A DNA stretch of 64,000 bases. Source: Lodderomyces elongisporus. Its lineage: Eukaryota; Ascomycota; Pichiomycetes; Serinales; Debaryomycetaceae. The DNA lies in NCBI RefSeq assembly GCF_030384665.1, contig NC_083673.1, positions 1,249,501 to 1,313,500 of the forward strand, written 5' to 3'. The position numbers and the translations under genes were made by a program. The notes below the pieces were generated by a model, which was not told the origin of the DNA, searched no databases, and saw only the letters and a program-made list of their open reading frames with translations. Below are positions 51,580-62,957 of this stretch, in pieces (the first letter of the stretch is position 1; each line of letters opens with the position of its first letter).

Positions 51580-52293
51580 GGTTAGGTGTAGTGCTGACGA
51601 TGACGATGTTTAGATTATGATAGTGGTAATGATGATGATGATGATAGAGATGATTAGGGAGAATTAGTATAGAGGAACTGTTTTTTTTGGTGGTAAAAGG
51701 AGATGCTTTTCGAAAATTCGCGATAGTATAGAGATTTTTTTTTTTCTTCTTCTTCTCTCTTTCTCTCTCTCTCTCTCTCTCTTTTTTTTTTTTTTTTTTT
51801 TTTTCACACAAACTCTCTCTGTGTGTGTTTGGAAGAAAAAGGTAGCTCATCTCACAACACAAAAGTTGAGATGAGTTTTATTATGGAAACACATTTGGTT
51901 TTATTTTTTTATTCAATTTTCAAAATCTTTTTCTTTTTTTAATTATTAATTTTACATTTTCAAACTGAGAACAAACTGCAATAATAGGTTGTACAAAAAC
52001 ATGGTTATTACCCATACACATTGTGTCCATACTTGGTGACAACTTGTAGTCGTGACCAGTCGTTAACTGAGTATCGAGTACTTTCCAGTCCAGTTCTTTT
52101 AAATTTACTTGGTAGTATAATATTTATAGTCAACTTAAAAAAACTGTTATATATATATATATATATATAAGTTACAAAGTATATTTTACTAAAAACAAAA
52201 AAGAATAGTAATTATCGAAAAAAAGACCTAAAAAGTGAGGAAAAGTGAGGGAAAAACGGGAAGGAAGAAATAGCTCAGATGTAACCTTTTCAC
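51580..52293. other. RPA190 promoter and tricalbin 3' flank
   Basis: No gene is present. It has GAT repeats (51622-51645), a CT run (51766-51781) next to 23 T's (51782-51804), a TCGAAAATTCGCGATAG stretch near 51711-51727 that resembles joined RRPE and PAC ribosome-biogenesis elements, and a TA dinucleotide tract (52147-52168). Confidence 0.55.
51766..51804. repeat. CT microsatellite joined to a 23-T tract
   Basis: The run of CT units passes directly into 23 consecutive T's. In the RPA190 sense direction it is poly-A followed by AG repeats, close to the likely transcription start or leader. Confidence 0.9.
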
Positions 52294-55200
52294 CTACTTC
52301 AGGCTCCCTAGATGCAATCCTTTCTTAATACCTTTGATTCCCCCACCAATGACACCCTTTCCAACCGTTCCAACACCCTTTCCAACACCTTTACCAACAT
52401 GACCAACACCTTTACCAACACCTTTTCCTACATGGCCAACGGTTCCAATTGCTGATTGTGACTTTGGTTTGACGTTTAGAACAAATTCTGGCTTAAAAGA
52501 CAATTTCGCCCATGCTGTACCAGCAGGCTCGCCTTCTTCACCTTGTAATGGAATCTCCACTTCAACTGAACCCTCTTTCATATCGTAAGCACTCAATTCA
52601 ACATAACCAATACCTAACAAGTCGTCGGGGTTGGCCATATCCCAATCCCAACAGACAAATTTCAATACTGAATCATACTTGTTAGCAACCTCAACTTGGT
52701 CCTTCTGATTCCATGATGGTTCAAGTGTCCTCTTGATGGTCTTTGTTTTCAAGAATGCATCTTCTTCACTATTGAGATGCACTTTCATGTATGGGTCAGA
52801 TTTACCATTTCTATCAGCTGAAGGCAAACCTTTCGCATTGAGGACTTCAACCGTGAGAATACCAGAGTTGTCTATAGAATCTTGAGGTGGAATGCCTGAT
52901 TTATAGATGAGTGGAATCCAAGAAAACAAAATCTTGAATGAGGCACTACCGGATCCATTCTCTCCCAATTCAATAGTCATTGGTTGCTTACTTCCATTTT
53001 TGAGTAATTGCAAAGTAGGGATCGTAGTTTCAGCAATACATTTATCAACACGATTGTCATCGCGGTTCTTAACAAGACGGAAACATGTCTTTGCCCACTC
53101 CAATTGAGTAATTACAGTATCACCAGTGATTTCAATCTTGCTCTGCTTCTTCTTGAGCTCTTTGGTTATAAAGTCAGGATAACCTTGGTTCGAGGAATAA
53201 ACTTGCAAGAATGTATCACTTTTACTGATGGATCCTTCCATAATCTCAAACACCATGATACCACTCTTGTATGCAATCAATTCATCAAGACCCAATCTAA
53301 GCTTCTGGCTATAATTGTCTTCATCTTGCTCGTCATCATCAATGGTTTCTTCTGTCTTGCTTTCCTCCTCTTTCTCAGCTTCTGTCTCTTTGTCTTTGGC
53401 ATCCTTGGGAGGCTTGCCCTTATTTTCTTTTGCTTCCTTCGCCTTCTCTTCTTCAATCTTCTTCTTCTCCTCAGCTTCATCTCTATAATCTTGTTGAGTC
53501 ATAACAGGTAATGCTGGGTAAAACGACAAAGTATAAGTCACTGAACCTTTTGGACCTTTTTTGTGAATCAATTTGGAGGTTCTCTGCTTTTTATCAACGT
53601 GTTCAATGTATTGACCCAACTCGTCCTTTTGTATGAAATCATTCAATTTAACATCGAATGAGCCCAAAGTCCTATCAGCCGAGTGTGCTTCAACGTCCAT
53701 TACTTCAATAGTTAATTTTTGGTTTGGTGATGAAATACTAACATAGTGGATTTCATTCCAAGTTGGATTCAACGATGAATCCACAGCAGCAGTTCTAGCA
53801 CGCTCAAATCCATTAACCAAGAGCCTTGCATATGGATCAATCTTTCCAATTGTTTCCAAGTTTCTCAAATCTTCCGCATGCTCAACTCCTACTCTAACAA
53901 CACCAATAGGTGGAGTGTATCCACCAGCACCGCTAGCGCCTTCCATCTCAACCGATTTCCAAGTAGTTTGAATTCTAATCTCACCTCCTCTACTCAATGG
54001 GAACCAAGTCAGTTCTACTTGAGTAGCGTCAATCAACTCATTCAAACTATGAGTAATTTGACCAACAGGTTTACCATGTTTATCTCTAAGGATAACCTTG
54101 GCCTTGGCCTTGGCACGATTAAAAACAATACGTTCAACAGATGCGCCCCAACCTGGAGTGTTTGTGTTCTTTTGCACAGGAGTTTGAAGAACAGATTCGT
54201 TGTCCAAGTAAAGCTCGGCACTGGTTGACGCACCTTTGTCGCCACCTTTCAAGTGTCTTGCTTCAACAATCTCAATTCTGGCAACACCAGTATTCAAGTC
54301 TGGTGGTGGTGTTGTAGCACCATCGGCTTGCTTAACTGGCATCAATGTTGGCATGTACTTCATACCAAATTTAAGTTCACCAACAGGTTTATTGTTTCTC
54401 AAGAATGCCGCAGTGAGGTGTGGTTGATGTGGGTTATCAACAAAGGATTCCAAATCAAATTGCACAGCACCAACCTGTCTATCTTTCCTGAAATCATTGA
54501 AATCAACCACTGTGATTGTCAATGGCTCCGATAATGATGAAATAGGAATGTAAACAATTTGCTTCCATTCAGGAGAGCTGGTGTCACTAATGACTTTGGT
54601 CTTATCCAAGACCTTATCTCTAAATCCAAATGTCAAGTATGGGTCCAAAGTGTTTCCGAGAGTCTTGAAGCCTTTCAAACCTCTTGCTGATTCTGCATTA
54701 ATAGCCAATACACCAATTGCCGAGTCCAATGCATTACCAGCCAACAATTGCTGCACATTCAATTGGAAAGACATTGGATCAAATAAGATAGGGCCAACAT
54801 ACTTTTTAACCATTTCATTTATCAAAGGATACAAACCGGGAAAAGATAACACTTCCCACCACCATGAAGATTCGCCCAAAAGTTTTGTGTTGAAGTCATA
54901 CTTTGGTGGTTCCAACATCGAGACATTAACCGTTTCAATGTGTGGGAAAGAAGACATCATCCTCATTCTGATTCTTGCAACACCACTAAATGAGACATCA
55001 GCAACTGTTACTGGGATTGTGACACCAAAGATTGTTGCTTTAACAACAATGTTCTCATTAACATTGTTTTTCAATTGTTTATTGTTAGCGTCGACGTTGG
55101 CATTTGGAGTAAAAGAGAATCCCCAGTCCATAACAACGACATCATCCGCAGTACCAATCAATGTTTTCACCTTATCAATTCTTGGTGGCTTTGTTCCCAA

Positions 55201-56836
55201 AGTAAAGCTATCAATCCAGATTGACTTGACAAAAGCTGGAATAGGCGACTCAGCCAAAATAGGATTTGCCTGTTCACACACAATCTGTGAAATTGAAGGC
55301 TCTAAAAAGTACCAAAACTTTTCCAAAAAGTAATTGCACCAGTCCATAGTCTCGTAATCGTCTTCAATGTGTTTTACAGAAAATTCTCTTTGCGCAGCTT
55401 CTCTCAATACTCCTCTGTATTTTTTGACTGAAGCTCTATACACCAAGGCAAAAGCAACCATAACAAAAAATAACGGAGCAACCGAAAATCTAAACCATCC
55501 AATTATCCAGGACAACAAACCACCAACAATGAGGAAACCTGCATTATGGTACCAGTCTCCATAGAGTGCTGCTGGTAAGTACTGGTCAAAGATTGAGCCT
55601 TTGGATAACAAGTCAACCGATTCATCGGCAGCCGTCAATGCATCATCAGCCTCGTACCCACCAACCTCTTTCCAGCCTCTAAAAGTTGGGTCCTCGGGTT
55701 TCCTAGGAGGTGGTTTGCTTTTGACATTAGACATGTCAAAATCTTCACTAGGCACCAATTTACCGGTGCTTTGTTTGATACCAAGAGGTGAATCATTTTT
55801 TTCTTCAATCTCCTTTATCTCTTTTGTTTCCTTTGTTTCTTTTGTTTCGCTTGTCTTTGTCGATTCGGGGTTGACATTGACATTGACAGATTTAGTACTG
55901 GACTTGTATGAGTCTGAAGTTCTTTGCTTTTCAACACCAGTAGTGGACGAGACGGGACTAATAATTCCATTTGGAGTACGTTGAGTCTGTGGTGCTGCCG
56001 ACTTGCGCGAGTCAATCGGTGAAATTTGAGGTACCTGTTGTGCGCCATTGCCTTGTCCAGTTTGTGCTTGTTGATGTGCTTGTTTATGTGCTTGTTGAGC
56101 TACATAAGGTGGGATTTGTTGAGGTACCTGCGGCGGAGCTTGTGGGTGCGCTTGTGGAGGTGGTTGTCTAAAAACTTGTGGCGAGGCTCCCTGTTGAGGT
56201 ACTTGGGGAGGAACACCATTACTTTGTTTTCCTTGTTGAGAAACCTGTTGGGGAACTTGAGGAGGCGCCTGTTGGGGAGGTGGAGTTCTAGGTGCACTAA
56301 GCCCCTGGATCGGTGCAAATGGCTGCTGAATTCCATTCTTTTGTTGTCCAGCAGCACCAATTGGTGGAGAGGGATGGCTGTCGACTTGAGGTGAAGGATA
56401 CTGAGATTTATTTCCTCCTCCATTGTTGTCGTAACCATTGGAACTTCCACTGGTACCCAATTGTTGTGGCTGTGCAGCGGTATTCCTTTGGTGTTGGTTT
56501 TGCTGCACTTTTGGATCGAGTGTTGAGCGTTGAATGCCATTGTTATAGCCATCATCAACAACTCTTGGTTTTTCATTCTCGTTTTCCCTCTCTGCAATTT
56601 TGTTTGCTTTAGCCTTTTCTGGTTCTAAAGCTTCCTGAGGTGATATCTTTTGTTCAATGTCAACTTGATGAGGAGCTTCCAACATTTCATTTGGCTTTAC
56701 AAGATGTGTTTTGTTTCTGTTAGTATTCAACTTTTCTTGATGGAAACAGATTCGTCCTATCGTATTTCTAGTTATCTCTACATATACATACGTTGGTTGC
56801 TCCACCACCGGCATCTGGTGCGGGTACGTCAGCCAT
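52294..56836 (-). CDS. TCB3: tricalbin (Tcb3-like), ER-plasma membrane tether (spliced, two exons)
   Basis: The coding exons are 56836-56792 and 56694-52294 (1481 residues). Exon 1 encodes MADVPAPDAGGGATN; splicing is in phase 0 to PNEMLEAPHQ. A Pro/Gln-rich disordered region fills about residues 60-330. A membrane hairpin is at about 399-434, an SMP lipid-transfer domain at about 458-660, then C2 domains near 675, 817, 944, 1161 and 1294. The last C2 keeps the calcium-binding aspartates (ADRNGKSDPYMKV, DWDMANPDDL). The C-terminus is a Gly-Lys-Val repeat. Tricalbins hold cortical ER to the plasma membrane and move lipids. The length fits S. cerevisiae Tcb3 (1545). Without splicing, translation could start only at an internal ATG at 56814. 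The exact Tcb1/2/3 orthology is inferred. Confidence 0.9.
56695..56791 (-). other. tricalbin gene intron (97 nt)
   Basis: Minus-strand donor GTATGT (56791-56786), branch TACTAAC (56725-56719), acceptor AAG ending at 56695. Its length is not a multiple of three, so retention would shift the frame from the upstream ATG. Confidence 0.85.
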
Positions 56837-58446
56837 AATTTGCTAGGATAAGTCTCACTAGAGTCAATTGATGAATAAATAAAATAAAAAAGAAATTGAA
56901 AATTCAGATGGTCTTGAGTCAATTGAAGAAGATAAGCTAGAAAGAAATTTGTTTTCTTTTATTTTCCTTTCTTAATTTTTTTTCCCGTTTCCTCAAGAAG
57001 TGATAAAATTATTGTTGTGGGAGTCGAAAAAAAAAACGGAAAAGAAAAGAGGTTGAAGATGAAATTTCAGAGATGTTATGTTTCGGTCCAGTGTGAATTT
57101 GTACGTTTAATTTTTTGCGTTTGCTATTTTCGGTTCCTTCTCTGTCTCTATCTCTGTCTCTTTTCCTTTTTGTATTTTTTTTTTTTGTTTAACTTTTGCT
57201 TCTTTGTCAAAATCTCAACGTGTCTGTGTTAGAAATCTCAAAAAAAGAGAGAGGAAGAGTATGTAGGAGACTGTTTATGTGTGTGTGTGGCTATTGTTGT
57301 TTTGTTTGGCCAACAAGTGCATGTAGAATAGGTTAATATTTGTTACGGAAACATGAAATTTTGAGCTACCTTCAGGAACGATCAATTTGACAAACAGATT
57401 TGCAAAAGAAAAAAAAAAAAGGAAAAGAAGAGGAAGAAGCTTAAGTTGTTCAAGAACGAAAGAGCAAAACCAAAAGAAGGGGCTACAAATAAAAGACAGT
57501 CTACCAAACAGTTTGTATCCAACTGTTAGTCTCACCATTCGTACTTATAAATTTAATTGGGGGGGGAGGAAGGTACCAGTATAAATACTTATTTGCTGAC
57601 AACTCTCAATTGCCAATAACTTAGCCTTGCTCTCGGTTTTTATCATCCATTTCCTCCCTCCCCTTCAATTGCAACGAGATAAGCAACCATACACTTTTTC
57701 TCTTAATTCTTATTTTTAAGTCTTTCTCTCTCTCGGTCTTGCTCTACCAATCTTTTTAATTTTATTTTCTTTTTTTGTGGCAATAATTATATTTGATATT
57801 CAGGAAGCAAACTGTAGAGTGACTCGAATGGCCAGTATAAGCCATGCTTTGTCTAATTTTGTTTCTGCTCTGAGCAATCACTCATTGAGCACCAACCACC
57901 AGGTTTTGGTACGGATAAACCAATGTACTACAGTATAGATACTTGATATAAAATTCATATTCCATATGGCCCTCGAAGTAAGTGAGGTACTATAAATGTA
58001 TATATAAACACATACACACACACACACATATATATATTTATATATTTATATATCTATACATATATTAAGCTATATATGTAAATATATTCAAATAAATCTG
58101 TAACCATTAATGCATTCTATATTCCTCTTGAACTTACAAAACTACAGCTGCCTTATCTTTAGTACTTCACCCTCTATTCTCAAATGGACAAAAAAAAAAG
58201 ACAAAGAAGCATTGCAAGGTTATTGTGAATACGAAGCGTAGGCGCAAAAAAGGAATAAACCAAAGACTTTAAAACTTTTAACCCATAAAATTCAAAAACA
58301 AAAACGAAAAAATACAAAATTAAAAAATTGGCTCCAAAAGTTTGTAAAGTGACTAAAGTCTTATCATATAAAAATGTCTTTTCCCCAATCTTGCTTTCAA
58401 TTTCCTACTTCTTGTCTACCATTTCCAACATCTATAGCATCCCATC
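56837..58446. other. intergenic: tricalbin promoter and MPP6 3' flank
   Basis: No gene is supported in 1.6 kb. It contains T/C-rich stretches (57120-57200), an A-run at 57406-57420, a G-run at 57561-57567, a CA/TA microsatellite (58010-58070) and A-runs. The last 100 bp before MPP6 are its likely 3' UTR. Confidence 0.55.
58010..58070. repeat. CA and TA microsatellite
   Basis: An ACACAC run passes into TATATATTTATATATT-type units. This is ordinary low-complexity DNA in the tricalbin-MPP6 spacer. Confidence 0.85.
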
Positions 58447-58887
58447 TTAACTCCTATGACTACGTTTCTTCCCACTCAATCCGTTTTCAGAATCGTCTAT
58501 TTTTCGTTTACGCCATAAAGAACTAAGGTCTTGCAGTTTTCCAGTTTCCTTCCTCTTATTGATTTTGGGTTTAGAGTCGCCGCCAGAGCTCAATTCCAGA
58601 TTATCACTCGTCACCTCTTCGACTTGTAACGATCCGCCCCATGACCGCCGCCTGTTTGATGCAAAATAATTGGCATCACTCATTATATTACCATACCCAA
58701 CACACTCTACCCGGGGTCGCCTTGATACTACTCTGAGTATATGCTTCAGATTAGGTAGTTCCCACTCTGAAGTATCCTTGATTTTTGATGCATGCTCATC
58801 TTGTTGTCGCTGGTCTTTCTTTTTCTGTGTATCAGCTTTTTGCATGAAATTCATATTCATAATCCTACTTGAGAGATTCCCAGACAT
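58447..58887 (-). CDS. MPP6: nuclear exosome cofactor Mpp6
   Basis: The 146-residue basic protein matches the Mpp6 family by its N-terminal signature LSSRIMNMNFM (residues 5-15; S. cerevisiae has LSSRVMNMKFM), the segment that binds the exosome core. The rest is Lys/Arg/Ser-rich, mostly disordered, and ends in a basic tail (GKKRSHRS). Mpp6 helps recruit the Mtr4 helicase to the nuclear RNA exosome, which trims 5.8S rRNA and destroys faulty RNAs. S. cerevisiae Mpp6 is 186 residues, so this is a shorter form. The ATG is at 58887. It shares a 414-bp divergent promoter with PWP2, another rRNA-processing gene. Confidence 0.85.
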   Translation of the reverse strand: MSGNLSSRIMNMNFMQKADTQKKKDQRQQDEHASKIKDTSEWELPNLKHILRVVSRRPRVECVGYGNIMSDANYFASNRRRSWGGSLQVEEVTSDNLELSSGGDSKPKINKRKETGKLQDLSSLWRKRKIDDSENGLSGKKRSHRS

Positions 58888-59301
58888 CTTTGCTGTGTTT
58901 TGGTTTCTCTGGTCTAGTATAGTCTAGCGTAGTAATATTCAATCTTGTTGATTTAAAAGAATCAACAAGAAAAAAACCAAATGTTTCCAGAACTTCCATT
59001 GTATACTCTAGCTCATTGAACTTTGTGAGCGCGAAGACCATCGCCAATTTTTTTTTTTTCCTGCGCAAAGATCTGAAAAATTAGAGAGTGAGAGTGAGAG
59101 TGAGTAGTATAGAAAGAAAGAAAGAAGAACAAGAAGAAATACAAGCAAAAAAGAGAAGACCTGTATATCATTCATCATCACACAACGATTTCCTTTACCT
59201 CATTCAATCATTCCTTCCTTCCTTCCTTCCTATTTTTTCTTTTCTTTTTCCTTTATTATTGTTTCCGTTGCCCTTTTCTTTTGGTTTAATACAGAGCAAC
59301 A
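58888..59301. promoter_or_regulatory. divergent promoter of MPP6 and PWP2 with RRPE/PAC-like elements
   Basis: TGAAAAATT at 59074-59082 matches most of the RRPE consensus, and CCATCGCC at 59038-59045 (GGCGATGG on the minus strand) resembles the PAC element GCGATGAG. Both are typical of yeast ribosome-biogenesis promoters. A CCTT repeat lies at 59213-59230 in the PWP2 leader. Confidence 0.5.
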
Positions 59302-62109
59302 ATGAAGTCAGATTTCAAGTTCTCGAATCTTTTAGGAACTGTGTACAAGCGAGGTAACTTGGTCTATACAGAAGATGGAACCAAACTTCTTTCTCCTGTT
59401 GGGAATAGAGTTTCCTGCTTTGACCTCATCAAATCACAATCCTTTACTTTTAACTACCAGCACAGAAAGAACATCCAATGTCTTGCGTTGAACAGACAAA
59501 ACACATTACTTATCTCAATAGACGAAGACGGACGGGCAATTCTTGTCAACTTTGTCTCGCGTGTTGTTTTGCATCATTTCAATTTTAAATCAAAAGTCCA
59601 CAATATCAGCTTCAGTCCATGCGGCAAATACTTTGCAGTTGCTGTTGGTCGATTCATTCAAGTCTGGAAAACTCCAGACTTTACAGAGGATAGACAGTTT
59701 GCACCTTTTGTGAGGCATCGAATATACCTGGGCCATTTCGATGATGTGTTGAGCATCTCGTGGTCAGAGGATTCTAAATACTTTATAAGCACAAGTAAGG
59801 ATATGACTGCTAGAATCTACTCATTGCAGTCAAGTGATCGTGATGTTGCTCGTACTTTCTCAGGTCATAGGGATTATGTTGTTAATGCCTTTTTTAGCAA
59901 GGACAACGATATCATATTTACAGTGAGTAAAGATGGTGCTTTATTCAAATGGGAATATACCGAGTCTCCTGAAGCAGCTAGCGATGAAGAGGATGAAGAA
60001 GAAGAAGAAGTAGAAGATAAACGTGAGTGGCGAATTACGGAAAAGAATTTTTTTTATGGTGATGGAAAACTTCACTGTGCTACATTCCACCCATTGTCTA
60101 GCTTGCTAGTTGTTGGCTTTTCCAATGGTGAATTTAGAATCTATGAAATCAGCGATGGGTTTAATCTTATTCAACTGTTGAGTATGGGTCAAAACACAAT
60201 CAATACTGTTAGTATAAACAAGACTGGAGAATGGCTAGCCTTTGGTTCATCGAAACTTGGCCAACTCTTGGTTTATGAATGGCAATCCGAGTCATATATC
60301 CTCAAACAGCAGGGCCACTTTGACGCGATGAACACGTTGTGCTACTCGCCAGATGGATCCAGGGTAGTTACAGGATCTGATGATGGTAAGATCAAGATCT
60401 GGGATGTTGCGTCTGGTTTCTGTCTTATGACATTTACTGAGCATACCTCAGCAGTAACTCAGGTGCAATTTGCCAAGAAGGGCCATGTCTTGTTTTCATC
60501 TTCATTAGATGGTACAATTCGAGCATACGATTTAATTAGGTTTAGAAATTTCAAGACATTCACTGCTACATCAAGGGTACAATTCAATTGTCTCGCAGTT
60601 GATCCTAGTGGTGAAGTTGTAGTTGGTGGTTCGCAGGATACTTTTGAAATTTATGTGTGGTCAGTGCAAACCGGTCAGTTGTTGGACTCATTAACTGGTC
60701 ACGAGGGACCTATTTCTTGCCTTGCTTTTGGTCAAGAGAATTCTACCTTGGCGTCTGCATCTTGGGATAAAACGGTTAGAATTTGGAATATTTTTTCTAG
60801 AAACCAAACGGTTGAGCCAATTGAAATCTCGAGCGATGTTCTTAGTCTCACCATGCGTCCTGATTGTAAAGAACTTGCAGTATCGACGTTGGATGGTCAT
60901 ATTACTATTTTCGACATTGAGGATGCTAAGCAGTTGCATCTCATTGATGGTCGTAAAGATATCATTAGTGGTAGGTATCTCGATGATAAATTTGTTAGTA
61001 AGAACTCGAATCGTGGTAAATACTTTGATACTATTGTTTATTCGTTTGATGGGTTAACATTATTAGCAGCTGGAAACAATAACTCAATCTGCATGTATGA
61101 TATTGATAATGAAGTGTTGCTAAAGAGGTTTATTGTTTCGCAAAACATGTCGATTGATGGAACGTTGCAAAAATTGAATAGTAGCAAGATTACTGATGCT
61201 GGGATTAATGCCGACCTTATCGATAGAAATGGAGAGAATAGTGATTTAGAGGATAGGATGGACAATACGCTTCCTGGATCACAGCGTGGTGGAGATCCAA
61301 GTGAGCGTCGAACAAGACAAGCTGTTAGAGTTACTTCGGTGCAATTTTCTCCTACAACTTCTGCTTTTGCAGCAGCAACTACAGAAGGGCTTTTAATTTA
61401 CTCTGTGAATCAAGAACTTGTGTTTGATCCATTTGATTTGGATGTTGATATTACCCCCGAGGCTACTATTGAGTCTTTAAAAGAGAAAGAGTATCTTGTT
61501 GCCTTAATTATGTCGTTGCGTCTTAATGAAGTATACCTTATGCATAGGGTTATTGAGAATATTCCATTGCAAGACATAAAATTAGTTTGTCAGGATATTC
61601 CAATAATCTATGTCAATCGTGTGCTCAATTTTATTGGCGAGTTGCTCAATAAGCATGAATCTCCACATATGGAATTTTATTTGATCTGGATCAGGAATTT
61701 GCTTATCCAACATGGTACTTATATGCATATGCACAAGTTTGAGTTCCGTGCATCCTTGAAGCTCTTGTCAAGGTTTTTGAATAAGGTGGCCAAGGATGTG
61801 GTGAATGTTGGTAAAAAGAATGATTACTTGTTGACTTTCTTGACTGTTAGTAAAGACTTGAAAGGAGCTGGGTTTGGTGAAGAGGGCGGCGAGAGCAATG
61901 GTGCTAATGCCAATGATGTGCTCGTTAGAATAAGTGACGATGACGATGACGACGAAGATGCTATTGTAGAGGATGGAGATAGCGATGGAGAATGGTTTGG
62001 TCCTGGTAATGTTGATCTCAAACAGACTGCCCAGCCATTGACATTTGCCAATACAAACTCCGAAGAAGAAGAAGATGACGATGATGATGATGAGTTAATA
62101 GAGGTATAG
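59302..62109 (+). CDS. PWP2: U3 snoRNP/UtpB component Pwp2 (Utp1)
   Basis: The 935-residue nucleolar WD40 protein is part of the UtpB complex of the small-subunit processome, needed for 18S rRNA maturation. Two WD40 propellers fill about residues 1-690, with repeats such as GHFDDVLSISWSEDSKYF, GHRDYVVNAFFS and GHEGPISCLAFGQENS. The Utp12 domain (about 720-850) contains EYLVALIMSLRLNE and ends near FEFRASLKLLSRFL. The C-terminus is strongly acidic (Asp and Glu runs). The length is close to S. cerevisiae Pwp2 (923). The start MKSDFKFSNLLGTVYKRGN fits the family. Residue 143 is CTG, in a position before the Gly-His of a WD repeat where Ser would be usual. Confidence 0.97.
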   Translation: MKSDFKFSNLLGTVYKRGNLVYTEDGTKLLSPVGNRVSCFDLIKSQSFTFNYQHRKNIQCLALNRQNTLLISIDEDGRAILVNFVSRVVLHHFNFKSKVHNISFSPCGKYFAVAVGRFIQVWKTPDFTEDRQFAPFVRHRIYLGHFDDVLSISWSEDSKYFISTSKDMTARIYSLQSSDRDVARTFSGHRDYVVNAFFSKDNDIIFTVSKDGALFKWEYTESPEAASDEEDEEEEEVEDKREWRITEKNFFYGDGKLHCATFHPLSSLLVVGFSNGEFRIYEISDGFNLIQLLSMGQNTINTVSINKTGEWLAFGSSKLGQLLVYEWQSESYILKQQGHFDAMNTLCYSPDGSRVVTGSDDGKIKIWDVASGFCLMTFTEHTSAVTQVQFAKKGHVLFSSSLDGTIRAYDLIRFRNFKTFTATSRVQFNCLAVDPSGEVVVGGSQDTFEIYVWSVQTGQLLDSLTGHEGPISCLAFGQENSTLASASWDKTVRIWNIFSRNQTVEPIEISSDVLSLTMRPDCKELAVSTLDGHITIFDIEDAKQLHLIDGRKDIISGRYLDDKFVSKNSNRGKYFDTIVYSFDGLTLLAAGNNNSICMYDIDNEVLLKRFIVSQNMSIDGTLQKLNSSKITDAGINADLIDRNGENSDLEDRMDNTLPGSQRGGDPSERRTRQAVRVTSVQFSPTTSAFAAATTEGLLIYSVNQELVFDPFDLDVDITPEATIESLKEKEYLVALIMSLRLNEVYLMHRVIENIPLQDIKLVCQDIPIIYVNRVLNFIGELLNKHESPHMEFYLIWIRNLLIQHGTYMHMHKFEFRASLKLLSRFLNKVAKDVVNVGKKNDYLLTFLTVSKDLKGAGFGEEGGESNGANANDVLVRISDDDDDDEDAIVEDGDSDGEWFGPGNVDLKQTAQPLTFANTNSEEEEDDDDDDELIEV

Positions 62110-62269
62110 TAATTCTTCTTTTCTTATAGACTTGGAATATTAAAAAAAAAAAGGAAACAATACAATAAAACAAATAGAAAAAAAAAAAAAAAAGAAATGA
62201 AAGATAATTTAATAAATTCGGAGTTGGCTTGTTTACGTTTATTCCGACCCTCGTCACCCTCTTTGCTCG

Positions 62270-62288
62270 CCCCCCCCCCCCCCCCCCC
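62270..62288. repeat. homopolymer of 19 C
   Basis: Nineteen consecutive C's (G's on the minus strand), about 160 bp after the PWP2 stop. All other long homopolymers in the window are A or T; the next longest C runs are around 7-8. Confidence 0.9.
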
Positions 62289-62400
62289 ACCTTGCTTTTT
62301 TTTAAGTAAAATATATGTGATAAAATTAACTAAACAAATTAGCTGATTATGGAAATTAGAGTGCCCAAAAAAGTTAATTAATTAATTAACTAATTAATTT

Positions 62401-62441
62401 ATTTTTATTTTTATTTTTATTTTTATTTTTATTTTTATTTT
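62401..62441 (+). repeat. (ATTTTT)n array
   Basis: About seven tandem ATTTTT units lie in the PWP2 downstream region. Confidence 0.9.
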
Positions 62442-62920
62442 AGATTAATACAGTTGGTAGCTCAATAGATTTTATTAATTTTTTTTTAGTCAGTGGACAT
62501 TGTAGAGGAATGTGGAGTGATTGGTGCGTTTTGGTGTGTCTCGTGCAATAAGGTGCCAATGCCGGATTGTTCTTTTGTTAATTAACATTTTATATTATTT
62601 TATTATTTAATTTTTATTTGTTTTTTTTTTTTTGTTTTTTGCTCTGCAATATTCCACGAGAATGTAAAAGTAGGCAATGATAGTCTTGGGCCATTAATTA
62701 TATTTGGTAAATGTAAGTAAGAAGTAAACTTTCCAAACAGCTGACTTAACAGGTCTTTTCAGAATAGATTAAAGGGAAAAGAACAAATTTTTTTTTTTCA
62801 TTTTCCTTTTTGTTTTTGCTACACATACGGCTTTAAAGTCAGCAACTATTTCGATCACGGAACAAATAATGTGAGTCGAGTGACAAGAGATGGAAAAAAA
62901 AAATCCTATTTTATTTTGTT

Positions 62921-62957
62921 AAATTTAATTTAATTTAATTTAATTTAATTTAATTTA
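62921..62957 (+). repeat. (AATTT)n array
   Basis: About seven tandem AATTT units. Confidence 0.9.
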
